A DNA stretch of 7,490 nucleotides, from NCBI GenBank assembly GCA_025450135.1, contig JANWHZ010000015.1, positions 1 to 7,490 on the forward strand. The letters are read 5' to 3'. The stretch comes from Candidatus Saccharimonadales bacterium. Lineage in GTDB: Bacteria; Patescibacteriota; Saccharimonadia; Saccharimonadales; UBA4665. A program made the position numbers and the translations under genes. A model generated the notes under the pieces. It saw only the letters and a list, made by a program, of their open reading frames with translations, was not told where the DNA came from and ran no database searches. Shown in pieces: positions 1-6,067 of this stretch (its first letter is position 1; every line of letters starts with the position of its first letter).

Positions 1-2
1 AA

Positions 3-2501
3 GTCGATACGCCCCGCTGCAGTAGCATTTTGCCGCGCCACATTAAGAATCTGTGCCGCAAGTGCCCGATCACCCCGAGCCGCATTGGCAATGACTTGGT
101 CCATTTCGGCCACCCCACCCTCGCCGAATGCTGTGCCGCTACCTGGTGTGTACATAGCCGCCGCGATTTCAAAGCCATGCTGACCGAGTTTCCGCTTCAT
201 GAGGTTGGTCTGTCCAACTGCGTCGACGAGGCCCTTGCCAGAGTAACCTTTGCGCTGGAAATATGCGCGTGCACCAGCTTCAGAGCCATCAGTGGTGCCT
301 ACTCGTTCCGCACCGCTCGCATCTTTATACTTATAGCTGTAGCCGCGCAGGCCGGCAAGATAGTAGTCTTCGTTGCCTCGGGCTGGCGAGAAGTCGGGGT
401 CTTTGCCGCCAGTTTCCAGAGCATGTGCGGCCTCAGCATTGGTGCGATAAGCATTCCGTCTGCCGCGGTCCAAGTGGCCACTAGCGATGAGAGCTCCGGT
501 CGAAGCACCTTTGCTTAAGAAGTCGGCAGCTCTACCACGGAATCGAGACCCAGGTATCCATGTAGGTAATGTATTCTGCTTCAAGAGTTGGCCACCTTTA
601 GTCTCCTGCCAACGTTCTGCAGCCTTTTTGCCACGGTATTCGCTGAGCCTGTTAAATAGACCCTTGCCAAGCTTGCCGCCGCTAACCAAAGCATGTGCTG
701 TACCGACCAGTCCGCCGGCAATTCGGAACGCAAACGGCATTGCGAATAGAGGAACGATCATACACATTACGGATAGCAGTTTCCAGGTAAAAGACCTGCC
801 GCCATCAGTGGTTGCCTCAGCAGCGTTTCCAGCAATGACCGACATAGCTTTACCGGCGCCTAAGAACGCCATCATGATTGGGAACATCGCCAAGGCTGTT
901 AACAGCGTCTCCCGCCAGAAGTGCCATATTTTCTGGGTACTTGGAAGAATCGATGCTGCTATGGCGAGTGGCGCTAGAAGGATTGCTATAAGAATAACCA
1001 GCTGACGAATGGCCAGGACGATAAAGCCAACGATAAGCGCTAATAGCAACGTACCGAGCAAACTCATAACAATCCCGGTACTAAACAAGAGAGCGCCAGC
1101 GGCTGTTAGCACGAGAATAAGTCCCGATCCAAAGTTAAAACTAGACAGTGGTGCCCCAGTTGCGCCAACACCAACAGAACCTAGAATAAGCTGCATCGCC
1201 CATACGCCGATGTCGTTAAAGAATGTTAGGACAAATTGAAGTATCGGCCACGCTAGAGAAATTCCGATCATCGCTATGACGAGTCGCGGCAATGCCTTCC
1301 GCACCGTATACGCTGCAAACATTTCCAGACCGGCAGCCTGGCTGAATACCATAAATAGCCCAACGATGACTAGAAATGCGACAGCAATGTTGCGGAATGA
1401 ATTGAAGGCATCCCGCATCGTTGATTGACCAAATATTTGGTCGACTGGAGTGTACAACATCGTCGTAAGTGCACCGCCGAGCGCGTCAATGGCGCCTGAA
1501 GCGACATCGGCTATCATACAGAAGAGCCAATCGCCGTCACCCTTGATCGGGCAATTACCATTCGAGAAACTAGGATTGCTTCCCCCGTCTAATGTTCCGC
1601 CTATGTCTGCATACGATTTTGAAAGATTAAGAGTGCCGCTTCTCTGATAGCAGTGAAGATCTGACCCGTTCTCATATCCCCAGAGGCTTATTGTCACGGT
1701 AGCCTGCTGGGATGTTTGGTCGGGGCCATAGCTGATGTAGTCGGGGTCGCATTTGTTACCTAGTGCTGGCCCGCTTGAGCTATTAAGCGTAAGAATGCCA
1801 GCAGAGCTAATAAGTGCTTGCTGGTCAAAGACCTCACCCTTCGGGCTTGTATAGATTGTGTTGCCACTAGAATCTGTAAATGTGTAAGTACCGGGTTTAC
1901 CGCTAGAGTCAGTAACAGTAATTTCAGCCTGGTTAATCTGTAGCGGCTCAGTCCAGGCTCCGCTTCCGACTGTTTGTGGGGGTGTAGGGGGCGGTGGCTG
2001 ATCGCCCTTTACGTCGGCAAAAGTGTTATCAAGTTGAAAGTTAGTGTTAATGGTGTTGCAACCCTGCTTGCTTGCACCCATCCATCCGCTAAATGTAGCA
2101 CTCTTCGAATTCCGGAAATCCTCAGTTACTCCCCCGTTGGTATCATTAGCTGCAACAAAAATTGCAGATGTATTACTAGGGTCGGTATTACAAATGTCCG
2201 TTGGTCCAGAGAGAACCATCTGGTCGACCCGACCACCCGTGTGGTTGTCTAAGATCTTGTGAATGTTGTGACAAGTAAACTGCTGCATCGGCTGGCCCAG
2301 ACTGTTAGTAAAATCTATTGCAGCCCAAACGTTGGGGCAGCCTTGTGTAGGCGTGTCAACGCGTACCCATTTACCACTGTTGCTTGCTGCTTTAGCAGGC
2401 ATGGACGTAAGTATGCCCAGTAACGATGTACTGAGGACACTAAATATCACCAAGGCAATCAACAAGAAGTGCCACCCGTGATATTTACGAATATATATCA
2501 T
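3..2501 (-). CDS. VirB6/TrbL-like type IV secretion inner-membrane channel protein (3' end outside window)
   Basis: The minus-strand frame from ATG at 2501 stays open for 833 codons to the window edge, so the C-terminus is missing. Residues 1-36 form a signal peptide (RKYH, hydrophobic core, then MPAKA|AS). Residues 37-360 are a secreted, Thr/Ser/Gly/Asn-rich ectodomain with eight Cys (55, 77, 104, 148, 251, 284, 317, 328) and a Pro run at 169-175. About six or seven membrane helices follow (near 371-388, 404-430, 458-497, 500-516, 532-550, 575-594), including VRKALPRLVIAMIGISLAW and a LLAPLAIAASILPSTQK stretch. Both resemble CPR VirB6/TrbL proteins. Residues 595-833 are soluble, rich in Gly, Ala, Arg and Tyr, probably cytoplasmic. 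VirB6 proteins form part of the inner-membrane pore of type IV secretion systems, and the adjoining pilin cluster supports that role. The Shine-Dalgarno signal is weak (GGTGA, 3 nt from ATG). The family call is fairly secure; the transported substrate is unknown. Confidence 0.85.
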   Translation of the reverse strand, partial: MIYIRKYHGWHFLLIALVIFSVLSTSLLGILTSMPAKAASNSGKWVRVDTPTQGCPNVWAAIDFTNSLGQPMQQFTCHNIHKILDNHTGGRVDQMVLSGPTDICNTDPSNTSAIFVAANDTNGGVTEDFRNSKSATFSGWMGASKQGCNTINTNFQLDNTFADVKGDQPPPPTPPQTVGSGAWTEPLQINQAEITVTDSSGKPGTYTFTDSSGNTIYTSPKGEVFDQQALISSAGILTLNSSSGPALGNKCDPDYISYGPDQTSQQATVTISLWGYENGSDLHCYQRSGTLNLSKSYADIGGTLDGGSNPSFSNGNCPIKGDGDWLFCMIADVASGAIDALGGALTTMLYTPVDQIFGQSTMRDAFNSFRNIAVAFLVIVGLFMVFSQAAGLEMFAAYTVRKALPRLVIAMIGISLAWPILQFVLTFFNDIGVWAMQLILGSVGVGATGAPLSSFNFGSGLILVLTAAGALLFSTGIVMSLLGTLLLALIVGFIVLAIRQLVILIAILLAPLAIAASILPSTQKIWHFWRETLLTALAMFPIMMAFLGAGKAMSVIAGNAAEATTDGGRSFTWKLLSVMCMIVPLFAMPFAFRIAGGLVGTAHALVSGGKLGKGLFNRLSEYRGKKAAERWQETKGGQLLKQNTLPTWIPGSRFRGRAADFLSKGASTGALIASGHLDRGRRNAYRTNAEAAHALETGGKDPDFSPARGNEDYYLAGLRGYSYKYKDASGAERVGTTDGSEAGARAYFQRKGYSGKGLVDAVGQTNLMKRKLGQHGFEIAAAMYTPGSGTAFGEGGVAEMDQVIANAARGDRALAAQILNVARQNATAAGRID

Positions 2502-2645
2502 ACTTCACCGTCGTTATTTTCGTATAGCTTTACTATACTGAAAGGCCAGCAAAAAAACTAGCAGCGAGCCTGGTTCCTGTTGCTTATGGGCATATATTAG
2601 ATGTATAGTCCTGAAGTAGAACAACGTATAATGTAAAACAGAAAT
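2502..2645. promoter_or_regulatory. Divergent promoter region between VirB6-like gene and pilin cluster
   Basis: This 144-bp AT-rich gap separates two divergent genes and contains no reading frame of note. On the minus strand two -10-like boxes are visible, TATAGT (complement of 2532-2537) and TATACG (complement of 2521-2526). Both lie inside a perfect inverted repeat, GTATAG-5 nt-CTATAC (2522-2538). Neither has a convincing -35 box, so the minus-strand promoter is tentative. The plus-strand promoter is listed separately. Confidence 0.5.
2604..2632 (+). promoter_or_regulatory. Promoter of the pilin cluster, consensus -10
   Basis: A perfect TATAAT box lies at 2627-2632. The hexamer 17 bp upstream (TATAGT, 2604-2609) is a poor -35 match. 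The predicted transcript start near 2639 leaves only about 7 nt before the ATG at 2646, and no Shine-Dalgarno sequence is present, so the first gene would be translated from an almost leaderless mRNA. Confidence 0.6.
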
Positions 2646-3122
2646 ATGAACAGAGTTCGCAATAGCCTGCTGCCTCTCCTGCTCGGTGGACTGATTGTAC
2701 TAACGAGTTCAGTTGCCGAGTTTACCTTTATGATACAGCCAGTGGCGGCCTTGCCGGTGCTATTTGCTGCTAATCCAGGAGATCTCTGTCAACTACCTGA
2801 CGATTCACCTAGTAGTCCAACAGGGACTGTACTGCCAGATGGATATACATGCTGTCCCAGCAAATACACCCTACCTACTTCCTGCCTGTTCTATAAATAT
2901 ATAAACCCTCTCGTTGACCTACTCTCTGGCCTTGTGGGCTTAGCGGTTGTTATATCTATAATATATGGCGGCATAGAGTATATAACTTCAACTGGTGATC
3001 CACAGCGTGCGGAGGCTGGTAAAAAGCGGATCATTGAAAGCCTTGTTGGACTGGCGGCATTCTTACTTCTTTTCGCTTTCTTGCAGTACGTAATGCCAGG
3101 AGGAGTTTTTAATGGGGCCTAG
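2646..3122 (+). CDS. VirB2/TrbC-like pilin-type membrane protein, four-cysteine variant
   Basis: This is a 158-residue protein and the first gene of the cluster. Residues 1-35 form a signal peptide (MNRVRN, hydrophobic core, VAA). The segment 36-82 is exposed and has four Cys (48, 69, 70, 80), including a CC pair. Two membrane helices (about 88-108 and 130-150) flank a short basic loop, ITSTGDPQRAEAGKKR. This matches the helix-loop-helix layout of VirB2/TrbC-type pilins and of CPR 'T4SS pilin' proteins. The YKYINPLVDLLSGLVG entry to helix 1 and the FLQYVMPGG end mark a subtype distinct from the downstream paralogs. The start is fixed by an upstream -10 box that leaves a roughly 7-nt leader. 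Its end overlaps the next gene by 11 bp. It is likely a structural or accessory subunit in the cytoplasmic membrane; whether it polymerises is unknown. Confidence 0.75.
   Translation: MNRVRNSLLPLLLGGLIVLTSSVAEFTFMIQPVAALPVLFAANPGDLCQLPDDSPSSPTGTVLPDGYTCCPSKYTLPTSCLFYKYINPLVDLLSGLVGLAVVISIIYGGIEYITSTGDPQRAEAGKKRIIESLVGLAAFLLLFAFLQYVMPGGVFNGA
3098..3105 (+). promoter_or_regulatory. Strong ribosome binding site inside upstream gene
   Basis: AGGAGGAG lies 6 nt before the ATG at 3112, within the last codons of the preceding pilin gene. It fixes the start of the double-module gene despite the 11-bp overlap and implies efficient independent initiation. Confidence 0.75.
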
Positions 3123-3798
3123 TATTTTGAGATTATTCAATATTGCTGCAGCAGGTCAGTGCGTACCAGGTAGCGCAGGCTACCATACTTTCTTTGGACT
3201 GCTTCCCTGGTACCAGTACCTTGACATGAACTCACAATGTGACTTTGATCCAAGCCATCCATTCGTGTTGCTCGGTGCTCATAGTGGTCTCCTACTGATC
3301 GGTCTCGCGGTTGTTGATGACTTATTGCGTCTAGCAGGGATTCTAGCCGTACTGTTTGTTGTCTACTCAGGTGTTATGTTTATCCAAAGCAATGGCGCTC
3401 CTGACGCGACTGCCAAGGCACGGACGGCGGGAATTAATTCCCTGGTTGGTCTAGCAATAACAATGGTAGCTATCACATTCGTTTCATTTATAGGCAACCA
3501 AATCGGTGGCACTGGCCAAGGCGGTACAGCTGCTCGCGGCCTGCTGGATTTGGGGAGCTTGCCCAACCCCGCAGGCGCCGAAAGCGGCAGCCTTATTCAA
3601 ACAGGTCTAAGCGTTGCGTTTGGTATCATTGGTGCTCTAGCATTCTTGATCATCGTCATTGCGGGTATGCGTTATATGCTCGCCCAAGGTGACCCGAGCA
3701 GTACCGCTCAGGCCAAGAACACTATTATTTACGCCTTAGTTGGTCTTGTTATAGCTATACTTGCAGAATCAATAGTTTCGTTGGCGGTAAGCAGATGA
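3112..3798 (+). CDS. Tandem double-module pilin-like membrane protein
   Basis: This 228-residue protein has two copies of the two-helix pilin module. Module 1 has helices near 70-90 and 108-128 around the loop FIQSNGAPDATAKARTAG. Module 2 has helices near 165-187 and 204-226 around the loop YMLAQGDPSSTAQAKNT. A Gly/Ala/Pro-rich linker (about 130-160) joins them. The N-terminus has only a short weak hydrophobic stretch, then two Cys (17, 43) and an aromatic FFGLLPWYQYL patch that I recall from single-module CPR relatives. The ATG lies inside the previous gene, behind a strong AGGAGGAG ribosome site (3098-3105). The stop overlaps the next start as ATGA. Single-module relatives are half this length, so this looks like a fusion or internal duplication. 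A covalent dimer within a secretion or pilus assembly is an inference. Confidence 0.72.
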   Translation: MGPSILRLFNIAAAGQCVPGSAGYHTFFGLLPWYQYLDMNSQCDFDPSHPFVLLGAHSGLLLIGLAVVDDLLRLAGILAVLFVVYSGVMFIQSNGAPDATAKARTAGINSLVGLAITMVAITFVSFIGNQIGGTGQGGTAARGLLDLGSLPNPAGAESGSLIQTGLSVAFGIIGALAFLIIVIAGMRYMLAQGDPSSTAQAKNTIIYALVGLVIAILAESIVSLAVSR

Positions 3799-4190
3799 TG
3801 CGTAAAATAGTTATAGCAGTGTCAAGTCTTGTTGTCTTTGCAGCTATGGCGATCCCCTCTAGCGTACTTGCTTACGATCCGTTGCCAGTGTGTACAGATA
3901 CTCAAGCCGCTGGTAGCGCAGTCTGCACCGACAAAGGTAATAATACAAGTGACCCTCTGACTGGCCAAAATGGACTGCTTCATGGAATAGCAACTATTAT
4001 TGCCGTCGTGTCAGGCATCATTGCGATCATCATTATTCTGACCGCCGGTCTTCGCTATGTTACTTCTGGTGGAGATGCAGCCGGCATCAAATCCGCAAAG
4101 GACGCCATTATCGCTACGGTCGTTGGTCTTGTGATCATCGAATTGTCAGATGCTATTATTAGTTTTGTATTAGGAAGGATTCTACCGTGA
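3795..4190 (+). CDS. VirB2/TrbC-like pilin-type membrane protein with acidic second helix
   Basis: The 131-residue product has a signal peptide (MMRK, core, SSVLA|YD, cut after about residue 26). A short exposed segment has a Cys pair (33 and 44). Two helices (about 62-85 and 104-126) flank RYVTSGGDAAGIKSAKDA, the pilin-module loop. The second helix carries Glu116 and Asp119 where the last two paralogs have Ala-Leu-Ala-Gln, unusual for a membrane segment. The ATG overlaps the previous stop (ATGA, 3795-3798) with only a weak ribosome site, so translation is probably coupled. The adjacent ATG at 3798 is an equally good start (130 residues). Membership of the VirB2-like module family is clear from the loop and layout; its precise role in the machine is not. 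Confidence 0.75.
   Translation: MMRKIVIAVSSLVVFAAMAIPSSVLAYDPLPVCTDTQAAGSAVCTDKGNNTSDPLTGQNGLLHGIATIIAVVSGIIAIIIILTAGLRYVTSGGDAAGIKSAKDAIIATVVGLVIIELSDAIISFVLGRILP
4172..4179 (+). promoter_or_regulatory. Ribosome binding site supporting a GTG start
   Basis: AGGAAGGA lies 7 nt before GTG at 4187 and inside the end of the preceding gene. It supports the non-ATG start and the GTGA 4-bp stop/start overlap. Confidence 0.7.
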
Positions 4191-4597
4191 AACGACTACT
4201 TTCAGCAGTAAGCATAAGTCTCGTACTTTCATGTCTATTAGGTGTGCTTCCCCTGACAGCTGAGGTGGCTTCGGCGACAGCTCCTGCTTCACAGTCCAAG
4301 AATGATGTGTGCGCAGGTATCGGCACAGTCGATGGTAGCGGAAACTGTGACTCCACGGCCGGTACTCAGGTTTCTAATGTGGTGGCAGCGGCAGTCAATC
4401 TGTTAAGTGTCATTGTGGGGCTGCTGGCGGTTATCATGATCATAGTGGCTGGCGCTAGGTTTATCACCTCTGGTGGTGATACCAGTAAGGTTGCTGGGGC
4501 AAAAAACGCAGTAATTTACGCACTTATCGGCTTAGTCGTTGTCGCGCTGGCTCAGGTGATAGTTAGGTTTGTGCTGACCCAGTCTACCAAGGCATGA
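4187..4597 (+). CDS. VirB2/TrbC-like pilin-type membrane protein, GTG start
   Basis: This is a 136-residue protein beginning at GTG, overlapping the previous stop as GTGA and preceded by a good ribosome site. The signal peptide is MKRLLSAVS to about ASA30. Exposed Cys42 and Cys54 are followed by helix 1 (about 66-88), the loop RFITSGGDTSKVAGAKNA and helix 2 (about 109-129), ending in a short Lys-containing tail. It is very close in sequence to the next gene (shared ITSGGD, AK, IYAL.GLV, VALAQ.IV.FVL), pointing to a recent duplication. It probably inserts in the cytoplasmic membrane as a pilin-like subunit; which paralog is the main subunit cannot be told from sequence. It is the last gene of the overlapping four-gene block, and no clear terminator follows it. 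Confidence 0.77.
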   Translation: MKRLLSAVSISLVLSCLLGVLPLTAEVASATAPASQSKNDVCAGIGTVDGSGNCDSTAGTQVSNVVAAAVNLLSVIVGLLAVIMIIVAGARFITSGGDTSKVAGAKNAVIYALIGLVVVALAQVIVRFVLTQSTKA

Positions 4598-4603
4598 TCA
4601 CCC

Positions 4604-4656
4604 TTGAAGCTAGTGAGATGCTTGTGGTATAAGTTAAGACAACAAAGTAAGAAAGG
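4604..4656 (+). promoter_or_regulatory. Separate promoter and ribosome site for the last pilin gene
   Basis: TTGAAG (4604-4609) and TATAAG (4628-4633) are 18 bp apart, with an extended -10 TGG just before the -10 box. The predicted start is near 4640. A GAAAGG ribosome site (4651-4656) lies 9 nt before ATG 4666. This is the only pilin gene here with its own intergenic promoter and a conventional leader. Confidence 0.5.
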
Positions 4657-4665
4657 TAACATTAC

Positions 4666-5094
4666 ATGATGAAAAGAATGAAGAGGGCTTTACTAAGCGT
4701 CATGGCTTTGTCGGCAATAGCCACGCCTGTATTACTCTTGCCCGCGACCGTTGCTGCAGACCAGATTCAGAACGGACTTACCTGCGGCACGAATCTTGAT
4801 CTGCAAAACTCGACTTGTAGTACCAGTACGACTAACACTAGCGACCTGCAAGGGCTATTGAACCAGGTGATTAACATTTTCTCGCTTGTTGTTGGCGTCA
4901 TTGCGGTCATCATGATTATCGTTGGCGGACTTCGGTATATCACTTCCGGGGGTGACTCAGGAAAAGTTTCTGCTGCAAAGACCACAATTATTTATGCCCT
5001 GGTTGGCCTGGTTATCGTGGCTCTTGCTCAGCTCATCGTTCACTTCGTCCTAAGCCAAGCAGTTAACATTACACCTGGTGGTACAGCTGGATAA
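4666..5094 (+). CDS. VirB2/TrbC-like pilin-type membrane protein, candidate major subunit
   Basis: The 142-residue product has a signal peptide (MMKRMKRALL, core, PATVAA|DQ), a short Ser/Thr/Asn-rich exposed segment with Cys40 and Cys51, helix 1 (about 65-88), the loop RYITSGGDSGKVSAAKTT, helix 2 (about 108-129) and a short polar tail ending PGGTAG. This is the most canonical module of the set and closely resembles the preceding gene. Its own promoter, good ribosome site and a dedicated terminator downstream suggest it can be made at a different, perhaps higher, level than the coupled genes before it, as expected of a major pilin; that is inference. ATG 4666 is preferred on ribosome-site spacing; the second ATG at 4669 is possible. 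Confidence 0.78.
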   Translation: MMKRMKRALLSVMALSAIATPVLLLPATVAADQIQNGLTCGTNLDLQNSTCSTSTTNTSDLQGLLNQVINIFSLVVGVIAVIMIIVGGLRYITSGGDSGKVSAAKTTIIYALVGLVIVALAQLIVHFVLSQAVNITPGGTAG

Positions 5095-5104
5095 TCCACT
5101 TATC

Positions 5105-5143
5105 TATAAATAATCCTCGCTAAGAGTGCGGGGATTATTTATA
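5105..5143 (+). terminator. Hairpin terminator after the pilin cluster
   Basis: A 16-bp stem (5105-5120 with 5128-5143, one G-U wobble) closes a 7-nt loop. The GC-rich top (CCTCGC/GCGGGG) sits on an AU-rich base whose 3' arm, ATTATTTATA, acts in place of a separate U-tract. It lies 10 nt after the last pilin stop. Confidence 0.65.
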
Positions 5144-5184
5144 AGAGCTGCCATCTACGTTGCCGAATTTGGCGTTAACCAGTG

Positions 5185-5214
5185 AAAAAGCTGCCTCTAA
5201 CTGGGCAGCTTTTT
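5185..5214. terminator. Bidirectional terminator between convergent pilin and Hsp20 genes
   Basis: AAAAAGCTGCC (5185-5195) pairs with GGCAGCTTTTT (5204-5214) around an 8-nt loop. The A-run and T-run give a U-tract on both strands, so it can end plus-strand pilin transcripts and minus-strand Hsp20 transcripts. Confidence 0.85.
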
Positions 5215-5230
5215 ACTAGTCTTGATTTGA

Positions 5231-5713
5231 CTATAGAACTTGAATCTTCTTGACAGTGTTCTGCTCAACCTTGCCAAAGCTGACTGTCAGGACGCCGTCT
5301 TTGAGGACCGCCTCGATCTCTTCCTCTCTTACTGGAACCGGCAGTGCGATAGTACGTGAAAATTCACCCCAATAGCACTCCTGTAGGAAGTAGTTCTCAA
5401 CTTCTTCCTCATTGCCAGCACTAAGTGTGCCGCGGATCGTAAGCTGGTTATCAGAAATGCTCACGTCCAGATCATTCTTATTCACGCCTGCGGTACGTGC
5501 CTTAACGACCAGCTTGTCCTTGGTCTCGTAGACGTCTACGGCTAATTGCCCAGGTACTTGTGCTCCATCGTCGCCCCACTCGTCGCCGGCCGGCGCCTGT
5601 GCTTGCTGTTCTGCAGCAGGTGTGCCGAGATCGTCATCGCCCAAGAACGCTGCGGTCAATTCATCTTCTTCAAGCAGTAGGTCGTTGTCGCGCTGGTTGC
5701 GTTGTCGCGCCAT
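5231..5713 (-). CDS. Hsp20 / alpha-crystallin family small heat-shock protein
   Basis: This is a 160-residue cytoplasmic holdase chaperone that binds unfolding proteins without ATP and forms oligomers. The N-terminal 60 residues are acidic, then Ala/Gln/Pro-rich (ELTAAFLGDDDLG). The alpha-crystallin domain runs from VDVYETKDKLVVKARTAGV through the YWGEFSRTIALP strand pair to DGVLTVSFGK, the usual 'GVL' signature near its end. The tail KKIQVL carries the I-x-V form of the I-x-I motif used for oligomer assembly. ATG at 5713 is preferred because GGAGGG lies 7 nt upstream; the upstream TTG at 5728 would place the ribosome site inside the gene. It converges on the pilin cluster and shares a bidirectional terminator. 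The family call is secure; the symbol is not. Confidence 0.93.
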   Translation of the reverse strand: MARQRNQRDNDLLLEEDELTAAFLGDDDLGTPAAEQQAQAPAGDEWGDDGAQVPGQLAVDVYETKDKLVVKARTAGVNKNDLDVSISDNQLTIRGTLSAGNEEEVENYFLQECYWGEFSRTIALPVPVREEEIEAVLKDGVLTVSFGKVEQNTVKKIQVL

Positions 5714-5773
5714 GTTGTTACCCTCCAAAGAGCATTAAAACTAGATGACACCTTGCGTTTTTGTCTTGCTAGC

Positions 5774-5803
5774 AGTATAGCTTAGGTGATCAACAGAGTG
5801 CAA
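5774..5803 (-). promoter_or_regulatory. Probable Hsp20 promoter
   Basis: On the minus strand TTGCAC (complement of 5798-5803) and TATACT (complement of 5774-5779) are 18 bp apart. The predicted start near 5767 gives a leader of about 54 nt. No CIRCE or HAIR heat-shock operator is visible. An 8-bp direct repeat, TACAACGC, lies just upstream (5821-5828 and 5835-5842). Confidence 0.4.
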
Positions 5804-5931
5804 CGGCAAATGCTGTTATTTACAACGCATTAAATACAACGCCTATGCTTGATGATACCCTGTCGCCTATTTTGTGTCTTGGTTATCTTATTTGATTCCA
5901 AACAAGCCTAGCATAGGACGCAGCTCCCTGT

Positions 5932-5937
5932 TATAAT
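5932..5937 (+). promoter_or_regulatory. -10 box of tRNA-Ser(UGA)
   Basis: A perfect TATAAT ends 12 nt before the mature tRNA, so transcription would start about 6 nt upstream of it. No good -35 box is seen. Confidence 0.5.
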
Positions 5938-5949
5938 CACCCCTGTTAC

Positions 5950-6037
5950 GGAAGGGTCGCATAGTGGCCGAGTGCACCGGTCTTGAAAACCGGAGACCCG
6001 CAAGGGTCCGTGGGTTCGAATCCCACCCCTTCCGCCA
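5950..6037 (+). tRNA. tRNA-Ser (anticodon UGA), CCA encoded
   Basis: The acceptor stem GGAAGGG (5950-5956) pairs with CCCTTCC (6027-6033). The anticodon stem CCGGT/ACCGG holds the loop CTTGAAA, giving anticodon TGA at 5984-5986. A long class II variable arm (GACCC-GCAA-GGGTC) and the T arm GTGGG-TTCGAAT-CCCAC are intact. The G discriminator base and the long arm identify serine. CCA is encoded at 6035-6037. Confidence 0.97.
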
Positions 6038-6052
6038 AATCAGCCAACACGT

Positions 6053-6058
6053 TACAAT
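6053..6058 (+). promoter_or_regulatory. -10 box of tRNA-Ser(GCU)
   Basis: TACAAT sits in the 30-nt gap between the two tRNA genes, 9 nt before the second. The predicted start is about 3 nt before the mature 5' end. The two tRNAs may therefore be transcribed separately as well as together. Confidence 0.4.
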
Positions 6059-6067
6059 ACGTGGCAC

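Noticed and set aside
30..2262. Several plus-strand frames of 65-172 codons across the left third
   Set aside because: All are shadows of the 833-codon minus-strand VirB6-like frame. They lack ribosome sites and their products have no recognisable domains.
3363..3566. 67-codon minus-strand frame within the double-module pilin gene, and similar ones at 4159-4356 and 4767-4985
   Set aside because: They are antisense to clear membrane-protein genes, with Pro/Ser/Thr-rich products typical of reversed hydrophobic coding sequence.
5714..5767. RNA thermometer (ROSE or fourU) in the Hsp20 leader
   Set aside because: A TTTT run and a small CTC/GAG hairpin touch the GGAGGG ribosome site, but the pairing is only about 3 bp and neither consensus is matched.
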